From Isoetes taiwanensis (lineage: Eukaryota > Streptophyta > Lycopodiopsida > Isoetales > Isoetaceae): DNA of 64,000 nt. Below the pieces are notes generated by a model, which saw only the letters and a program-made list of their open reading frames with translations, did not search any database and had not been told where the DNA came from. The position numbers were made by a program, and so were the translations under genes. The stretch is from the NCBI GenBank assembly GCA_021234155.1, contig JAJEKV010000004.1, positions 30,039,305 through 30,103,304 of the forward strand, given 5' to 3'. Below, piece by piece: positions 1 through 11,907 of the stretch (its first letter is position 1; every line of letters starts with the position of its first letter).

Positions 1-1550
1 GCCGCGAGGGAGCGGTGAGTAGGAGCGTGGAGAAGGGAGGGCCGTGGTAGTAGAAGCGTAGCGAGGGCCGTCTGCGGTACTGGGGTTGGGGCCAAGGGTT
101 CTGCAGCAAGTAGCGTGTCGTCGGAAAATGTGCATCCCCGCCAACCAATCCTCGCGGCAAGACTTGTTGGGCGAATGCCTCCCACCGACAAGCTCCCGTC
201 AAAGGCCTCCCCGCTACACGGTGTGAGGTCCCGGCCCACGCACAGGATGTCCCTTCAACATCCGCCCCCGGGCGCAATATGGCATCACGCACTGCATCCG
301 CAACCGCGTGAATATGACAATGCGGCCACGGCCGGGCCAAGCCCCATGCGCTGCTGCTCGAGAAATGTGAACTGGCCCCGAATGTCATCCGATCGAGAAT
401 GTGTGTTCGGATGTTGTGGGCGCAGACTCTCCCCTCAGCCGTTCTCGCATGCCTCAACTACCGATTGTGGCCTCTCGCCAAGGCCCCCGGAGTTCTCCGC
501 GCCCGCAAGGGTCCAAGGTGGGCGGGCCGGGTCCCGGTGGCCGGGGTGGTGGTGGTGGCCGGGATGGCGGGGAGTGACCGGAGTGTGGCCGGGATGGCGG
601 GAGTGGCCGGGAGAGCCGGGCAAAGAAGGCGGGGGCGGCCGCCGGGCGCGGGAGGCCGTGGGCGGATAGCGGGTCCGGAGCCGCTTCGCCCCTCGCGGAA
701 GCCGGGAGCACAGCCTCTTGCAGCCTCGCCGCCGCTTTGGCCATCTCCCCGCACCAGACCGCAGCAACACTATGAACTCCTGTAGGGAGACCCCGCTCGC
801 TCGTTCAGGGATGGTTGCCCGCAACCCCCGGAGCCCTGTGCCTCGAGTAGCGAGAGAGCGTGCTCGAGCCCCCTTTCGGTTAGGGCGGGCTTCTTGTTCG
901 ATCTTACTCGAAGATCCACGGCGAAGGCGTAATGCGCGCAAAGCAACAGCTCCCGTGCCATGGTGGTGGCCCTCTACCCTCCTCGGTGGCCAGAGAACGA
1001 GTGACCATCGTCTCATTGCGGCTCCCTCTCTCTGTGTCATGGTGTCGAGTGATGAACCACGAGTCTGGGCGGGCTGCATGTCGGCGACCTCTGCACGGCT
1101 GCTGGCCGCTTCGAAGTGTGCAAGGCCAAGGCCATCTTCCACATCACGTGTCGCGGGTCTCCAAGCTTTGTGTCTGATTCTTCGACCCGATTTGCCTTTT
1201 GAGCACATGGGATGCCGAGGACTCCATCTCCCTTGCCATGCCCGGCCCGGTGGCGGAACCTTTGTTAGCCTCAATACGAGCCTTTGTTAGCCTCCATTCC
1301 CGGCTTTGGCGTGGCTCCAATTCTCTGCCAGGCAGGAGTTCCTATATTGGTCTCGAGCAATTAATCCCTTCCGGCCGGGCTGGCCTCGCTGAGGGGGCCT
1401 TAGCCTTAGCCCGAGCCTCCTTCTTCATGGAGGATGACTCTCCCCTGTCCATGATGGCTGATCGGGACCGTTTGTGCGGCGGGCCCTCGCCTTGGGTTTC
1501 CCAGGCCGGCCCATCTTCTGTGGCCATGACTCCCAAAGTTTGAGGGGTCT
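1..1550. other. GC-rich block, no convincing gene (possible rDNA spacer)
   Basis: This block is far richer in G and C than the rest of the window and stops abruptly near 1,550, where AT-rich DNA begins. Long frames are open on both strands, but they are proline/arginine/glycine-rich shadows of base composition with no recognisable domain. Positions about 535-620 hold short G-rich tandem repeats (units like GGCCGGGATGGCGGGAGT), and 1,257-1,295 holds a small direct repeat (CCTTTGTTAGCCTC twice). I could not match it to conserved 18S, 5.8S or 26S sequence. A ribosomal intergenic or external spacer fragment would fit the composition and repeats, but that is inference only. Confidence 0.4.
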
Positions 1551-3244
1551 CTGGCTGCGGAAAGGGTGTTCAGACTTCTCCTAGCACATTCAAATATTCA
1601 ACAGCAGGCCTTTTAGAAATATTACTACCATCATGACATTGCAGAATCCATAGTGCTTTTTCTTGTCGTGATAGTTTATACACAAAACAAATTGTTGCGT
1701 TGTTGCGCATTTAAGAGACTTCAAGGCTCCCTCACACAGATGCTGCAATTAATTTTATATTTCTATCATTATGTTTATCTATTGTTATTTAGCTAGCAGC
1801 TATGGCAGCCTCATTCTTCCTTGCTTGCTTTGTTGGAGATTGTGCAAGCAAGGGCTCCATTTACGAGCTAAGTATTCCTTTTTCATTTCTTTAGCAAGTT
1901 AGGCAGATGTACTCACATATTTCTTCTTTCACCTAGCAGGTAAATGAAAACATCACCAACAGGTACCGCTTGATCTAAATTTGGCAGGGAGTTGCAGTGA
2001 GTTGCATGAATTGTTAAACACTTGGAATAGTCTTTGTTCTAGGATTCAAGTAGCTATGAACTATGTATATCGCATCGCATCTCCATTGCGTAACTGCTCT
2101 TTTATCTTATCTGTTCTCCATTGAATTACGTTTTTTATTCTTATGTTTGGCTACTCTGATTTTCATTCCTAGCTGAGCTCCAATATTGGACTTGAATATT
2201 TTATTCTGCTGCAACTATTTAGGGCGAATTTGGATATCGATCTGGTAAGAAATTGGCCTACTATTTGAAGCATTGATAGCAGAGGATAAATGATGCCAAT
2301 AGGCTTTTTCCATTGCCGTTTCTTTGGTTCAAAATGCATCGGCATGACATTTTTATCTTAATATTATTGTTAGATGTACATAATGATCTACTCTGCAATT
2401 TATTCTGATGCATCATGTGTTCTTATATGTGTTCTTTGGTACATCTCTTCTTTCCCGTGACTCCTTATTGAAGGTTTAACCCGGCCCTGTCTTGATTGTG
2501 TCAGTAGAGCAGCCTACTTCATAGCGATCTTGAAAATATCAAGTGGGCATCCATTTTCCGTTGCGTTTTATGGAGGTGAGGTTATTTTTGTAATGCAATC
2601 AATGTGTTCTCTTTTATTCACTCTTACTGTATCTTTGTAGGCATCCATGTGGCAGATTTGTCGAATCACTGCTTGCTCTTTGGCCACTTGCTCTTTACCC
2701 AGTCACTGAAGCTTAAAACAAATTCACAGGTTGTATAGCTGGAGGTGGTTATTATATTACTTCACTACAGATTAGCGACTAATAAACTATATTATTTATA
2801 TCTTAAACTGGGATGTTTATTGTCACATTGACATATCTGAACATACTTCTAGACCCATTTTAATAGTAACATATCTTCAAAGCATGTGATAAAACAATAA
2901 ATAAGAATTTTGAAATTGCATTGAAGTAGGTCTTATGTGGCATCTTGAAATTTTATAATCATACTTAATTAAACAATGTCAAATCTTTTCGTGTATCTTG
3001 AATGGTAGCTTATCTATGGGCATTTTTAAATCTTGAAGGTCTCTAAAGCCAAGAGAGAAGCTTATTTGATAACATGGTGAATATAGAATCAAGTATAAAA
3101 TTATCCAATAAAAGACATAAAATTTTCTAAAAACGACACGTCGCAATATCAAAACTATAGACTATAAAGTACAACCTTAGTGTTATTTTAATTGGAATCA
3201 ACTTCTATTCTACACTTAGCATAAAATAGAGTCCTCTTTTCTAA

Positions 3245-3415
3245 GTCACAATTCTTCACTCACACCTATGAAATACTATGCGCTCCAATTCCGAAAAGGT
3301 TATAATAAATTTTCCTAAGTCACAAACAAAGAAGGGCCACACTTTTTCACTCACATCTATGAAACACTATGCGCTCCAATTGTGAAAAGGTTATGATAAA
3401 TACAGGGCAGCAGAT
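3245..3415. repeat. Diverged direct repeat pair, about 105-bp period
   Basis: The segment around 3,255-3,312 (CACTCACACCTATGAAATAC and following bases to GAAAAGGTTATAATAAAT) recurs with few changes at about 3,350-3,405. Both copies share CTATGCGCTCCAATT. This is a simple tandem duplication with no coding content. Confidence 0.75.
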
Positions 3416-3505
3416 GCCACGATACTCCTATGATACTCCTACTGTAGTTATAAATGTAGGGTACCAATGCAATTGTACTTCGATTGTTGCTTAGTTATCT
3501 ATCCT

Positions 3506-3622
3506 TATCAGTCAACAAAGTGGAAACCAATTTTAAGAAGTGAACTTCTTCTAACAAATCCACCTATTAGTCAACAAAGTGGAAACCAATTTTAAAAAGT
3601 GAACTTCTTCTACCACATCCAC
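3506..3622. repeat. Direct repeat pair, about 60 bp
   Basis: AGTCAACAAAGTGGAAACCA followed by ATTTTAAGAAGTGAACTTCTTCT occurs at about 3,511-3,556 and again at about 3,569-3,613 with one or two substitutions. Each copy contains an internal inverted repeat (GAAGTGAACTTC). Confidence 0.8.
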
Positions 3623-4198
3623 CGAGTCACGCAACCCCAAACAAAGACATACCACTAAGTCTCTAATATGCAAGCTATACCATATAAGGCATCAGCTCTT
3701 ATCTTGGCACTACTGTTTCTATGGCTCATCAATTTGGCTTTGTCTAGCAAGATATCATCTAAATTGCTTGAAATATCTTTTAATATCCAACATTGTTGTA
3801 ACCATCATCATCATTTTGATGTTAGACTCAATCTCCTAAAACTGCTCCAATCAAATGTCATTATATAGAATATAAACTTATCCTAGAAGGTCTTTATATC
3901 TTTTTAGTATTTAATGTACCCATTCAACCTACTGCCTATTTATGTCTACATGATATGCTCATCATGATATGCTATCATGATGGCAAGAACTAGCAATAGA
4001 ACATCATATATTCGGGCATGAACTAGAACGTTAAAATAAGAAAGAAAAGGAAGAGAGGATACAATTGTGTTTCTAAGTGGGAATGCAAGTATGCAAATTT
4101 AGTGCTTCATTGTTGCTTCTACAATCTTAGAATAAAAATCTTCATGCTCCAGATCTTTTTGTAGTACTAAAAGAACCACCTCTTTCAATTGTTACTAA

Positions 4199-4227
4199 GC
4201 CCGGCAACGCCGGGCACCATAACTAGT
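4199..4227 (+). mobile_element. Helitron 3' terminus 1 (hairpin plus CTAG|T)
   Basis: A perfect 7-bp stem, GCCCGGC-AAC-GCCGGGC (4,199-4,215), is followed 7 bases later by CTAG (4,223-4,226) and then T. A GC hairpin just upstream of CTRR with insertion before T is the established signature of Helitron 3' ends in plants. The matching 5' TC end was not found. The body would lie upstream (left). Confidence 0.8.
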
Positions 4228-5380
4228 GTTTTTTGTTTTGGGATATTTAATTAGGGTCCGAAACCATGTATAATATAAAGCCTGAGATTGAACACTGGCT
4301 TGAACCTCTGCTTCTCATCATTTTTTAATTATTGCCATGCAAGACCTATGCATTTGCCTGTTTCTATATGTTTCATTTTTTTTATTAATCCCATCAGCAG
4401 CGTTCCAAATAACCATCTTATGACTCTGATATGGCCCCTCTATTGTGGCCAAAAATGTCGTATTAAACTCCGTCTTTTCCATTACCCATTCTTCAAGAGA
4501 GGCCCCATTCTAACTCAAACAGTGCAAAGCTGAATTTAGTATGCAAAAGTGTTCAGCAATGGAATATGATTTATTTTGAGGTGTTTTGTATTGAAGTATC
4601 AAAGAATCAAGTATTAGATAGAAACCATCTTTTAGATAACATCAGTAGTCATTGTGCTCTCTCTCGATCCCCTGCATTGTTAAATTGCGCATATTCATTC
4701 AAAGATGGGGCAATTTGTACATGCTACCACAATGTCGCGTAAAGAAAAAGCATATCATCTTTTCATTCAGGTACAATTCTTGATACTTGCTAAGATGAGT
4801 CCAGGCTTATTTTGATGCTTGCGTTGTTCCCTTGCAGGATGCTCATGGGAGTAAGCGATGGGTGAAACAATAAGCTAGGTTATATCCACCATCCAGTTCA
4901 ATGGAAGTCTAAAAATAGATATCTCTGACAAAGAATAAATGGTTTTCCATGGATGTAATTATTTGCTCAAGGTAAAATTTTCCAGAGCAAACGATCACAT
5001 TACAAGAATTTGCTGAACAATTTAAAATCAATGTCACCGTGCTTCGGCATTTTATGCGGTTCACCTTTTGGCTTTAGTAAACAGGAGTGAAGCAGGAAAA
5101 CATTGTCACGGCATATTGGATTCCGACAACCAACAATTTAAAATTTCGGATTTAGCTGTGGTGATTCGTTTGTGAAAGAGAAATTTCGTTTTTGGAAGAG
5201 GTTGAAGGGCATACTTATGAATATTACTAAAAAAAGAAGATGCCACCACTGATTATAGTATCGTTGGAGTTTTTAGAAATTGTAAATAGATCAATGCTCT
5301 ATTCCTGCTATATGGAGTGCTGCAAACAGGTTTATTCATGGTGCTAATGCATAACTTCGGACTTGGATCCAAGGAGGCAC
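4228..5380. other. AT-rich intergenic DNA
   Basis: No domain, splice structure or repeat stands out. An 81-codon frame at 4,288-4,533 has no recognisable features. This stretch probably belongs to the body of the Helitron whose 3' end lies at 6,108. Confidence 0.5.
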
Positions 5381-5394
5381 ATTGCATTACACCA

Positions 5395-5690
5395 TGCAAT
5401 GTCCAAACAAGGATGGATCAGCATATGATGAACGATTTTGAGCAAGGATCAGCATATGATGAATGAACTTGCATACGTCTCCTAATGAAAAGATAGGAAA
5501 TTTAAAAGAAAAAATAGAAAATATTAATAGGAACGGGCCAATGCTAATGCCCATGTAATGTAAAGAAATATTAATCACAAAAAATATTAACAGGAATGGG
5601 CCAATGCTAATGCACATGTAATATCAACTTCTTTCTATATATCATGTCGACATTACTCTTTGAAACGTCGACATTACTCTTTGAAACGGG
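5395..5690. repeat. Cluster of short tandem duplications
   Basis: Three small duplications lie side by side. GGATCAGCATATGATGAA occurs at about 5,412 and 5,446. A unit of about 60 bp starting AAAATATTAATAGGAACGGG (5,518) recurs at about 5,580, both containing GGGCCAATGCTAATGC. GTCGACATTACTCTTTGAAA is directly repeated at 5,647 and 5,668. All are noncoding. Confidence 0.75.
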
Positions 5691-6078
5691 GATTGCTGAT
5701 ATTCGCGTGTGCAGCATCAAAGTATTCATTCTATCGAAGGATGGAAATGCTTCCGCAGATGTCGACAGATCGAGATATACAACATATCCTTTGAGTGTGA
5801 GTCTAATACTTAAAAACCTCTACTTTCGATTTCTTTTTGTTCTCAGTTAAATCTAAGTGCCCTCCCACATTCCTTATAAAGCATTCTTTTCTTTACTAAA
5901 ATTCATCCTTTAAACGTAAAATTAGGACACTGATGATACTATCATTAGACAATTTCAATAACAAAAATAATTATAAAAGCAAAATAATGTCCATTCTTGC
6001 CAGTATCTACATGTGCTGTTGTTGGAAGTTGCAGATATGAAGGTTAAAGGCCAAGTAAAAACACACACCAGGACATTA

Positions 6079-6108
6079 GCCCGGCAAAGCCGGGCACACG
6101 TTTACTAG
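6079..6108 (+). mobile_element. Helitron 3' terminus 2
   Basis: A perfect stem, GCCCGGC-AAA-GCCGGGC (6,079-6,095), is followed by CTAG at 6,105-6,108. The bases before the hairpin (TTGGAAGTTGCAGATATG at about 6,023) resemble those before terminus 3 at 9,817, so the two ends belong to one family. The next base begins a TC motif, so another element seems to start directly here. Confidence 0.85.
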
Positions 6109-9100
6109 TCTACTTATTTAAAAAGTTTTTGGGGTGGGGTGTCCCTTTTTCCGGCCGCCGGTAACACTCCATTTTCCGGCCAAAAGCGTGATTTTGGCAC
6201 CGGAATTATTTTTGGGAGCGTGAAGTTTTTGAAGTCCATAATTTTTTTTAGTTAATGGTTGATCGGCTAATTCAACGGACCCATCATTTTTGTGGCAGGA
6301 TGTCCGCCATAGCTGGATTCCTCCGCTTTCATTCATTTCTTCATTCCTTCAAAATACAGCTTGAGCACTCACAGCAAACCCTACCTTCCATGGAGTCTAG
6401 CGCCCAGAGGTAAAAACCTTTCGGCTTATTCTTGATTGATGTCTGCTTCAACGTCGCAGGGCGACCTCTCAATCGGATGCGTTTCTTTCAGAAGTAGGAG
6501 AACTCTCATCATTTTTTTCGCATGCAGGAGGACTGGCCTGCTTTGCCGATATTTGGTAGGAGATTGGAACAGAAGGCATTCTTGGAGCCGTTTATTCTCC
6601 TACGAATTTCTGGAGCCCTTCTTGCGAGATTCTGAAGCCCCGTTCTTACCTTGAGGTTTGCTTCTTTGACTTTATTTTAGCCCCTTCAATCTTCAACGAT
6701 ACTAAAATATTCAAAGTCGTTAACTTTGTGAATCTGTATTGTGCAGGGAAACTCTGTGTTGAAAGGGTTGCATAGTATTATTTGAAATCTTACCGTTTAG
6801 TTGATTTGAAATCCGATGCTGCCAATCAGATTTATGGTCACGATGGGCTGTGAATAGTCACGATTTGCTAGACAATCAGTCTGTGGTAGTCGGCTAGGAA
6901 ATGGGCGAAGTCCCAGGCATTAGAATTGTCTTGTGGAAGGCCGAGACCTGCAGTACTTTTTAGTCCAAAAACCATTGTACCAATTCGTCCTAATTCTCTT
7001 GTAGCCGCTGGTCTGGTTGGTTTACGCATGTATATGGTTTTTGCCTTGACATGTGTTGGATAGGCCTGTGATGCTGGCTGTGCAAGGGGAATTATGTGGG
7101 TAAGACATGGTGCTAAAACTTATGCTGGGATAGACTGGTAAGAGGTTAATCTGACTTTAAAATAAGGCTTATTTAATCATAATTCTTGGTCTACTGTGGC
7201 ATAGGAGTATGATCTGAATGCTTTTTCATTCTGAGATTTAAGTTGGGCTTGCATGAAGAGATTATTTGTTTTTGTGACTATTTTTTTCTAGTTCATTAAT
7301 GTTGTTGCTCTTATCTTTTGACAGATCTGATAGCCAGCATTGCACAACAAGGAATCGAACAGTTTATGGAATCATGATCATGGTTAGTCTAGGTTTGTGT
7401 TTTTAGATATTGTAGGCTAAATTTCAAGCAAATGGACTGAAGTTACAACTGTTTTCTGACATGTTTCTTTTGTTTTTCTTCCTACTACAGCCTAGATGAA
7501 GTTTGAATGAAGTTAAGTCCTACAAGAGTTCATGGTTTCCTTTTTATTTAAAAGGGGACATCCCTTAATCATTTTGCCATGTGTTTTCCAGCTGAGAAAG
7601 ATGTAATCTGGTGATAACAACTCATTCATGCTGGATTAGGTCTTTTATGTATGGCATATGCTTTTAATTATTTTGCTTTCTTTGTTTTATGAATAAGTAA
7701 ATATTTTGCTTTTTTTATTTTATAATATTGTGCTTCTTTAGAAGGTCTGCCCTATAGATTAAGTTATGAACTATCCTTTCATAGCTAACTTAGAAACTGT
7801 AGCTGCAGCTCATGACATTGAACACAATATCTAGATGGATCTAATAGGGAAGCTGCATACAAATATTTAAATGCTCTATTTTACAGCCACAAAAGAGATG
7901 ACATGAGATACTATATATCTATTTATCAATATTGCAAAGGTTGTATCTGATTTTGACAACGGATATAACGTGACTGTTTGATTTTTATCTGGCTGTTGCA
8001 AAGCCAACTCCACTCTGCTGCTATCTCACGGTGCTAAGGATTGCCATGAATTTCTTGAATTAAAGTGGAACTTCAACATGTCATATATGAATATGAGTGA
8101 AGTAGAGGCTTTTCAAGCAAGAGGTAACTAATGCATGAATTTCATTGCACATATTTCTCATTTAGTAGTAAATGACTTTTTGCTAAGCAATATATGCTTT
8201 TGTCAGTTGCAGTCATAGCATCGGAGGTACAAATCATCGAGTACATCCCAAGGTTCCAGAATGTGTTGTTGCTCTTCATTACATGTATTTCCAATTTCTC
8301 AATGTCCAGTTGGGGAACTATAGACCAGAGCATGCAAAAGGATCCTTGCAAGCATAAATGTGTTCTTTTACAGTCATAGCAGCGGAGGTACAAATTATCG
8401 ATTACATCCCAAGGTTCCAGAATGTGTTGTTGCTCTTCATTACATGTATTCTCAATTTATCAATGTCCAGTTGGGGATCTTTAGACCAGAGTATCGAAGA
8501 CAGCACTATAGGGACTAGCAGTGTATGAATTCCTAATTGAAAGATAATTCCAAAGCTCTCAAACTATGCTGACGAGGTATGAGGCCTCAATATGCCAGTA
8601 GAAGGATTGAAGATGAGAAGAAGAAAGCCTAATATGGACTTGAATTTTCACCAGCAATAACTTCTGATTGATATACACTTTGCATGTTGTACAATCTAAG
8701 CATGTATTGCAATCATCTATTTCTACCTTATGGAAAAAAAAAGAAGAAAATCAGAGTTCTACAAATCATGTTGCATGCTTTAGATCCATGAATAGTTAAA
8801 TGCTTTCTGTTTTTCGCTTTCTTGATGCTGAATTAAGATTATTATGAAGGGCCGAATATGGGGATTAGGTAAGAGGAAGAAAGTTCCAGGATAAAGATGG
8901 TAGAAAAGTTTGATAAAGATGGGAGAAAAGTTTGATGTGCTGTTGCTCTTCATTACATGTATTTCCAATTTCTCAATGTCCGGTTGGGGAACTATAGACC
9001 AGAGCATGCAAAAGGATCCTTGCAAGCATAAATGTGTTTTTTTGCAGTCATAGCAGCGGAGGTACAAATTATCGATTACATCCCAAGGTTCCAGAATGTG

Positions 9101-9817
9101 TTGTTGCTCTTCATTACATGTATTCTCAATTTATCAATGTCCAGTTGGGGATCTTTAGACCAGAGTATCGAAGACAGCACTATAGGGACTAGCAATGTAT
9201 GAATTCCTAATTGAAAGATAATTCTGAATTTTCACCAGCAATAACTTCTGATTGATATACACTTTGCATGTTGTACAATCTGAGCATGTATTGCAATCAT
9301 CTATTTCTACCTTATGGAAAAAAAAGGAAGAAAATCAGAGTTCTACAAATCATGTTGCGTGCTTTAGATCCATGAATAGTTAAATGCTTTCTGTTTTTCG
9401 CTTTCTTGATGCTGAATTAAGATTATTATGAAGGGCCGAATATGGGGATTAGGTAAGAGGAAGAAAGTTCCAGGATAAAGATGGGAGAAAAGTTTGATCA
9501 TTTGCAAGTAAACATTGCACCTTCTTCTTATGTTTAACGATGTATGCAACAAAGGGAATCAGTTGCATAAAATGGTGCTCATGGAAAGGCCGTGTTATAT
9601 GGTGTGAAGGTATTTAGTGATCTACTAATTTCACATTACATTTGCCATATATGTATCAAAAACTCGGCGAGAATCATACACACGGTCAAGAACCCAAACC
9701 AAACCAAATCAGGGTAAAGTTGAGTAAAAGCACATGCTCTATTTTGGAAGTTGCACATATGGACGTTAAAGTGGAGTAAAAGCACATGCCCAGCAACGCC
9801 GGGCACCCGTTTACTAG
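6109..9817 (+). mobile_element. Candidate non-autonomous Helitron, 3.7 kb
   Basis: The candidate starts with TCTACTTATTTAAAAAG at 6,109, similar to TC-starting plant Helitron 5' ends. It ends with a hairpin (9,788-9,804; one stem mismatch, loop AAC) and CTAG at 9,814-9,817 followed by T. It abuts the CTAG of the preceding element, giving a head-to-tail arrangement. I see no Rep/helicase frame, so it would be non-autonomous. Near its left end a short ATG-led segment at about 6,390 (MESSAQR, then GTAAAAAC) could be a captured first exon; this is weak. The interior holds the 8.2-9.5 kb tandem duplication. The 3' end is well supported. The 5' boundary is inferred. Confidence 0.6.
8205..9500. repeat. 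Nested tandem duplication inside the Helitron candidate
   Basis: A block at about 8,266-8,932 is repeated at about 8,940-9,500. The second copy lacks about 90 bp present at 8,551-8,641. Within each block there is an older, shorter repeat: a segment containing GGTACAAATTATCGATTACA and ending at CTTCATTACATGTATT recurs about 164 bp apart (about 8,213 and 8,377). So at least two rounds of local duplication occurred. The frames across it are shadows. Confidence 0.85.
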
Positions 9818-10045
9818 TGCATCTTTAAAAAGGAATTGTAAGAGATGGCAAATATCCATCTAGATACCCAAGTTGGTTGCATAATATCTTCCTTCAAGGC
9901 TAGAGATAAGTGCAATTTGATCTCCATATCTACAAAGGTGCCATTGTATTGGATATAGCTCGGGCTATGGAGCTATTTTATGGGCTTCTGTTGCGAGTTT
10001 TTTAATATTATCATATGTTCCTTGATTGTTGAAGATACTTAACCC

Positions 10046-10350
10046 CTAAGTCGAAATAAATATAAATGTAATGATAATAATAACTTTAGCCAAGTATATA
10101 TCATAAAATACTGTAAGACTTTGAAAAATAGCCAAATTATTTTTCATGGAAAAATATATACTATCCTTCATTTTTTTGCCTGAGTATGATCCCAACAATC
10201 GCACTAAAATCGTGCTCAATATTACATGTAGCGACTGATCAGGCCTGACCAATTCAGCATAGCGTGTCCGAATTTGATTATACGTCGGACAGCTCTGAAG
10301 AGTGTGATATTCATCTTCAATAGCTCACACTTGGCAACACTTACAAAGCA
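10046..10350 (-). pseudogene. Relic of a non-LTR retrotransposon C-terminal zinc region
   Basis: On the minus strand the translation contains a pattern C-x2-C, then EDEYHTLQSCPTY, then IRTRYAEL. This resembles the C-terminal Cys/His segment of LINE reverse transcriptases, in which an E-D-E-x-H motif is followed by C-P-x-Y and an arginine-rich stretch. A stop codon lies between the C-x2-C and the EDEYH part, and no other RT region is nearby, so this is a short dead fragment. It differs from the zf-RVT seen in the LINE at 35-38 kb and points to a separate LINE lineage. Identification is by pattern from memory. Confidence 0.5.
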
Positions 10351-10419
10351 TATCTTGGCATGGGTTTCCAATCCATCTGCCCGTCTCTATTTAGAGACGG
10401 TGTGATGTGTGCAGCTCCG

Positions 10420-10556
10420 CATATGTGATACTTTTGAATTGGTAGTAGGTATGAGTAAATTCCTCATGTGTGATACTTTGGAATTGGTAGTGGATATGAT
10501 AAAGGTTCTCATGGGTGATACTTTGAAATTGATAGTACATATCGGTAAGCTCCTCA
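10420..10556. repeat. Tandem repeat, about 55-60 bp unit, three copies
   Basis: Units containing GTGATACTTTGGAATTGGTAGT start at about 10,425, 10,469 and 10,516, each followed by a variable TATG and TCCTCATG segment. Short repeats of AATGTATGTGTGCATGCATGGG follow at about 10,604 and 10,692. The repeats are noncoding and create a misleading periodic minus-strand frame. Confidence 0.8.
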
Positions 10557-10879
10557 TGGTTGTTCACTGATACGTGAGTAAATCCCAAGAAAATGGGCAA
10601 CGATAATGTATGTGTGCATGCATGGGCGTACATATTTCCAAGCCGAGGCCGAGGCCGAAGAATTAGTGCTCTCAAAAAAATGACAAGAACAATGTATGTG
10701 TGCATGCATGGGTGAGGCCGAAGAATTAGTGTCAAACTCGAGCATGGGGCCGAAGAATCAGTGCAAAAGAAAAGGGCCTGCCTGTCACCTTTTGTAGTTT
10801 AAAATATGTTAAGGTCCAATGCTCGAGGATGCATCGTGGTGGAGTAGTGGTACTAACTTAATAACAATAAAACACCTGG

Positions 10880-11065
10880 CATGGCAGCCTGGTACGATCT
10901 GGCTTCAAAATTGTGGAAGACGGTAGTAACCCCGAGAGATGGAATGATGAAAAGTGAGGATGGATATGCAGATGGGTATGCGGCAAGGGATGATCCGAGG
11001 CATTCAAATGGGGCCATGCCGTCGGATCCACGTGACATTGCATCGGGATGGGCATGGAGTTGGCT
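10880..11065 (+). pseudogene. LINE ORF2 fragment, same family as the LINE at 19.3-21.1 kb
   Basis: The plus-strand translation reads FKIVEDGSNPERWNDEK, a stop, then GWICRWVCGKG. This lines up with FEIVGDDSNLRRWNDEKGGW and the following CRWVCFKG in the minus-strand LINE near 19.3 kb. The two segments therefore come from the same LINE family in opposite orientations. It is short, carries a stop codon and has no RT domain beside it. Confidence 0.6.
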
Positions 11066-11129
11066 GATTCCTACAAAAGGTAGCATTCCAACGGCTACGT
11101 TAGGAGACCGCACAACAATGTAGGACTAA

Positions 11130-11594
11130 CATTCAATTCCAGTCCATCGGCAAGCTCGCTCTACAGAAAGCAACACAACTTATCCTATGCTATTGATTTT
11201 ATAACAAAAACCAAATCAATAGCATTATATGCTTCTTTCTTACTTGCACAACAAATGCAACACGACACAAAACAAAGGAAAAAAAAAATAAAAGCTTAAA
11301 AAAATAGAAGCTTTTTACATTTATACACTGGCTGCCCTATCAGTTTTCTTTTGTTAGACAATTGACCTATCTATGTAAACAATCTTAGATTGGCAAAGCA
11401 TTTGAAACCGCAAATGAAACTCTTCGGTCTACCCAGAGGCTTTAGCGAAAACATTGACAAATGCACTACGTGGATTATTATTCCTGTCAGGCACTGACCC
11501 TTATCTTCCCAAGGGCAAATATGACTTGCAAACGTCTATTCTGACGATACGCATCGCGTAACTTTTTGAAAACGAATACGTAATGAATGCAATT
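11130..11594. other. Intergenic DNA downstream of SF3B1
   Basis: AT-rich sequence with A-runs near 11,278-11,310. No coding features or repeats stand out. It lies beyond the likely 3' end of the minus-strand SF3B1 transcript. Confidence 0.6.
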
Positions 11595-11782
11595 TCACCT
11601 GTTAGTTGCTAAGCCGATTGCCTTGCAAAACACAACAAAAACTTGAATGCAAATTTCAGATGCAGAAATATAACTTGGAGAGTCCAGCTTCTGCACAATC
11701 AGATCAATTCTAATGTCATAATGCCATGAATCACACCTTTTCTCGGCACCTCCACACAGAGATCCCATTAACAAGGAAGTAC

Positions 11783-11851
11783 ATGCAAATATAATACACT
11801 GGATGGATAATGGGAAACACATGCAAATATAATACACTGGATGGATAATGC
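11783..11851. repeat. Tandem repeat of about 37 bp in the SF3B1 3' region
   Basis: ACATGCAAATATAATACACT followed by GGATGGATAATG occurs at about 11,781 and again at about 11,818. It lies about 60-130 bp past the SF3B1 stop codon, probably within the 3' UTR. Confidence 0.8.
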
Positions 11852-11907
11852 AATAGTTATGAATTTTACATGGTGTCAACAAAACCAGATGCCACATAAA
11901 AATGACT

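Larger units (their letters stand above)
1551..4190. other. AT-rich intergenic DNA
   Basis: No gene is supported here. Open frames are short and of low complexity, including a 66-codon frame at 3,668 that looks signal-peptide-like only because the DNA is AT-rich. The stretch contains two short direct-repeat pairs listed separately and ends at a Helitron 3' terminus, so part of it may be Helitron body. Confidence 0.6.

Noticed and set aside
115-1543. Overlapping long open frames on both strands in the GC-rich block
   Set aside because: High GC makes stop codons rare. The frames overlap on both strands and are Pro/Arg/Gly-rich without any domain or splice structure.
3668-3868. 66-codon frame starting with a hydrophobic signal-like stretch
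   Set aside because: Surrounded by AT-rich noncoding DNA, with no homologous motif, and within the size expected by chance.
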